Source: an uncultured Clostridia bacterium
GTDB lineage: Bacteria > Bacillota_A > Clostridia > Oscillospirales > Acutalibacteraceae
Length of the DNA: 7,416 nucleotides
Direction: 5' to 3'
NCBI GenBank assembly: GCA_937891215.1
Contig: CALAEU010000319.1
Coordinates: forward strand, 1 to 7,416
Part shown: positions 5,901-7,416 of the stretch, piece by piece
Layout of the letters: every line of letters begins with the position of its first letter
How positions within the stretch are numbered: position 1 is the stretch's first letter
The notes under the pieces: generated by a model
Told to the model about the DNA's origin: nothing
What the model saw: the letters and a program-made list of their open reading frames with translations, nothing else
Databases searched by the model: none
Position numbers and translations under genes: made by a program

Positions 5901-6497
5901 ATGAATAGAGATGAATTAGTAAAAGTTAATATTGATATAATGACAATTGCAGCCCATGCAAGTAAAATTGGATGGGAGACAATTAGTGTCAGCACATTGC
6001 AACGCTTTATATACTTGTTAAAGGTGCTATACTCATTTATTAATAGTTCAGATCAAAATTTATTCAATCAATACCACTTTAATGTAACAACATTTGGTCC
6101 ATATTCTGAACTCATCTACAGAAGTGTAGTATTTCTATTATCAACAAGACGTCTAGAAGGTGATATGGATGGAGATGTGAGGATAATCTCTAAAGACGGT
6201 GTTGATGAAATGGATACAGAACGAATCAACTGGATAGACTCCATTTTATTAATATTAAGTAAATACGGAGAAAACAAAATTTTTGGATTTATTGTGAACG
6301 ATCCATTGTACGATATTTCTGTGAAATCGAATTTGCCCTCAGAAATTCAAGTAACATCAGAAAATGAAACTTTATTAGTTCTAAATGATTTTAAAAAAGC
6401 ATTTGAAGACACGTTACCTGACACAACTTCTATCAGCAAAGAAGAATATATCAATTTGTACTTTGATTATATCTTTAGCCAAATTATAAAAGGGTAA
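5901..6497 (+). CDS. Small helical protein, probable middle component of an ABC-3C-like system
   Basis: This 198-aa protein is mostly alpha-helical by inspection. Helix LQRFIYLLKVLYSF (33-46) is followed by YHFNVTTFGPYS (58-69), a pattern of hydrophobic helix, FxF strand and GPYS turn. It recalls the middle components of ABC three-component systems and, more loosely, the SocA/Panacea antitoxin fold. Acidic and polar segments follow (DMDGDVRIISKDG, then DTERINWIDSILLIL). A C-terminal helix ends in NLYFDYIFSQIIKG. There is no signal peptide or membrane helix, so it is cytoplasmic. The ATG lies 2 nt after the ATPase stop with only a weak ribosome binding site, which suggests translational coupling. 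Its own stop lies 5 nt before the next start. The likely role is to bridge the ATPase and the nuclease or keep the effector inactive; this is inferred from gene order. Confidence 0.7.
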   Translation: MNRDELVKVNIDIMTIAAHASKIGWETISVSTLQRFIYLLKVLYSFINSSDQNLFNQYHFNVTTFGPYSELIYRSVVFLLSTRRLEGDMDGDVRIISKDGVDEMDTERINWIDSILLILSKYGENKIFGFIVNDPLYDISVKSNLPSEIQVTSENETLLVLNDFKKAFEDTLPDTTSISKEEYINLYFDYIFSQIIKG

Positions 6498-6502
6498 TGA
6501 TT

Positions 6503-7416
6503 ATGAAATTCACCGACAATCAAGAATTCAAGGCATTGCTTCAGGCAAAGCAAAGAGATATTCAGCAGAGAACAAATGATGGAGTGCAGGAAACTGCCCA
6601 ATTTCAGAAGATGAGAGCACTTTTAAGTGTATATAGACGCAAGTATGAAGAAACAGATTATAGATTGGTTATTATAAGTAAAAGTGAATTACAATCCTTA
6701 GCAGAACAGGCAAATGAGTTTGTAGAGCAACTTTTCAAAGAACCAATATTTATCACTAATCGTACAGTAAAAGTAAACTCAAAACTAGAAATAATAGATT
6801 GTAATAATGATCCTTTTCCAGAAGAGAACAATGAGGCTCGTCGTTACTTCACATCAATTTCAAAGGATAGTGATTTAGTGTGTTTTTTAATTGATCCTGA
6901 TTCTACAATCAATTACTTTATTGATGGAAATGAATACGGAGATGGTATTTTCTATACCAGCAGTTCACGAAAAGCTTATGAAGAACTTAAAACTATTGAC
7001 AAACTTGAAGAAGTGCTAGAAGGATATCGAAAAACGCTAAAAGCCCAAGATACTTATGTCAAGTTTTTTATACCAAAATCTCAAATAAAGGCTCTTAAAA
7101 CATTTAAGGGGGTTAATAATCTATCTGATGACATATATATTCAAAACAACAAACACCTATTAAGAAATAAACCTGAAGAATGCCTAAGAGAGGATATCCG
7201 TAATTATATAAAAAGCCATATGAAGGTTGTAGTTTATCGAGAATTGATGATGGAAAATCTCGATAGATTAGATATTGAATTATTGGATGAAAAAGGACGA
7301 GATCTATACTTCCTAGAAATTAAATGGGTTGGAGAGTGTATAAATGCTGATGGTAACGATTACGGAACGAAATATACTACATCAAGAATCAATCCAACCG
7401 CAGTTGTACAGGTACT
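6503..7416 (+). CDS. Putative PD-(D/E)xK nuclease effector, 3' end outside window
   Basis: The frame is open from the ATG at 6503 to the window end (304 codons). AAAGGG sits 8 nt upstream, and tandem TAA-TGA stops of the previous frame lie between. Residues 1-50 are polar and helical (KALLQAKQRDIQQRT, RALLSVYRRKYEE). Residues 53-215 alternate strands and helices (DYRLVIISKSEL, DLVCFLIDPDS, YVKFFIPKSQIKALK) and match nothing I recognise. From about 224 a nuclease-like core appears: PEECLREDIRNYI with an early glutamate, YRELMMENLDRLDIELLD with D257, then YFLEIKW with E272 and K274. This helix, Asp strand, ExK order is that of PD-(D/E)xK restriction-type endonucleases. It is probably the effector of the three-gene system and would cut DNA or another nucleic acid when released. 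Eight CTA leucine codons set it apart from the left-hand metabolic genes. The remainder and any C-terminal domain lie beyond the edge. Confidence 0.72.
   Translation, partial: MKFTDNQEFKALLQAKQRDIQQRTNDGVQETAQFQKMRALLSVYRRKYEETDYRLVIISKSELQSLAEQANEFVEQLFKEPIFITNRTVKVNSKLEIIDCNNDPFPEENNEARRYFTSISKDSDLVCFLIDPDSTINYFIDGNEYGDGIFYTSSSRKAYEELKTIDKLEEVLEGYRKTLKAQDTYVKFFIPKSQIKALKTFKGVNNLSDDIYIQNNKHLLRNKPEECLREDIRNYIKSHMKVVVYRELMMENLDRLDIELLDEKGRDLYFLEIKWVGECINADGNDYGTKYTTSRINPTAVVQV

Noticed and set aside
1..7416. GTAC at both window ends, possibly marking a circle or restriction fragment
   Set aside because: A 4-base match at both ends is expected by chance fairly often. The first gene and the last gene are unrelated fragments that do not join across the ends.

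Overview
The window looks like chromosomal DNA of an AT-rich, low-GC Gram-positive bacterium, most plausibly a gut-type Clostridia member. This is an inference from base composition, strong AGGAGG or GGTGAG ribosome binding sites, frequent TTG starts and the kinds of membrane protein present. No rRNA, tRNA or CRISPR array was seen.

Left part (1-2100). The 3' part of a homoserine dehydrogenase gene runs in from the left edge. It is followed 22 nt later by a small zinc-ribbon membrane protein gene on the same strand. That gene converges on a leftward four-helix membrane protein gene. Their stop codons overlap inside a hairpin that can serve as a terminator for both strands. The leftward gene has its own promoter, TTGAAA-17-TAGTAT.

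Middle (2100-4620). A 139-bp fully foldable inverted-repeat element (2156-2294) follows a short G-rich repeat tract. It abuts the stop codon of a leftward PAP2-family phosphatase gene and supplies that gene's apparent terminator. The phosphatase has a near-consensus promoter (TTGACT-17-TAATAT) that overlaps the 3' end of the next leftward gene, a polytopic membrane protein. Upstream of that is a zinc-ribbon, single-helix, acidic-ectodomain protein, and then the 3' part of a Gfo/Idh/MocA oxidoreductase. The last three lie tightly spaced in one leftward run.

Right part (5235-7416). At about 5235-5245 the oxidoreductase loses its whole NAD-binding half. The DNA switches to the C-terminal third of a rightward ABC/SMC-like ATPase that has itself lost its Walker A half. 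Two tightly spaced genes follow: a 198-aa helical protein with a GPYS motif, and a protein ending in a PD-(D/E)xK nuclease-like domain that runs off the right edge. The order ATPase, small middle protein, nuclease resembles the ABC three-component (ABC-3C) conflict systems. This is the most likely undescribed or little-described system here, but its sensor/ATPase gene is broken in this window. Leucine codon use changes across the junction: CTA is absent from the two metabolic genes I read through and appears 14 times in the three right-hand genes. That fits insertion of foreign DNA, or a chimeric assembly.
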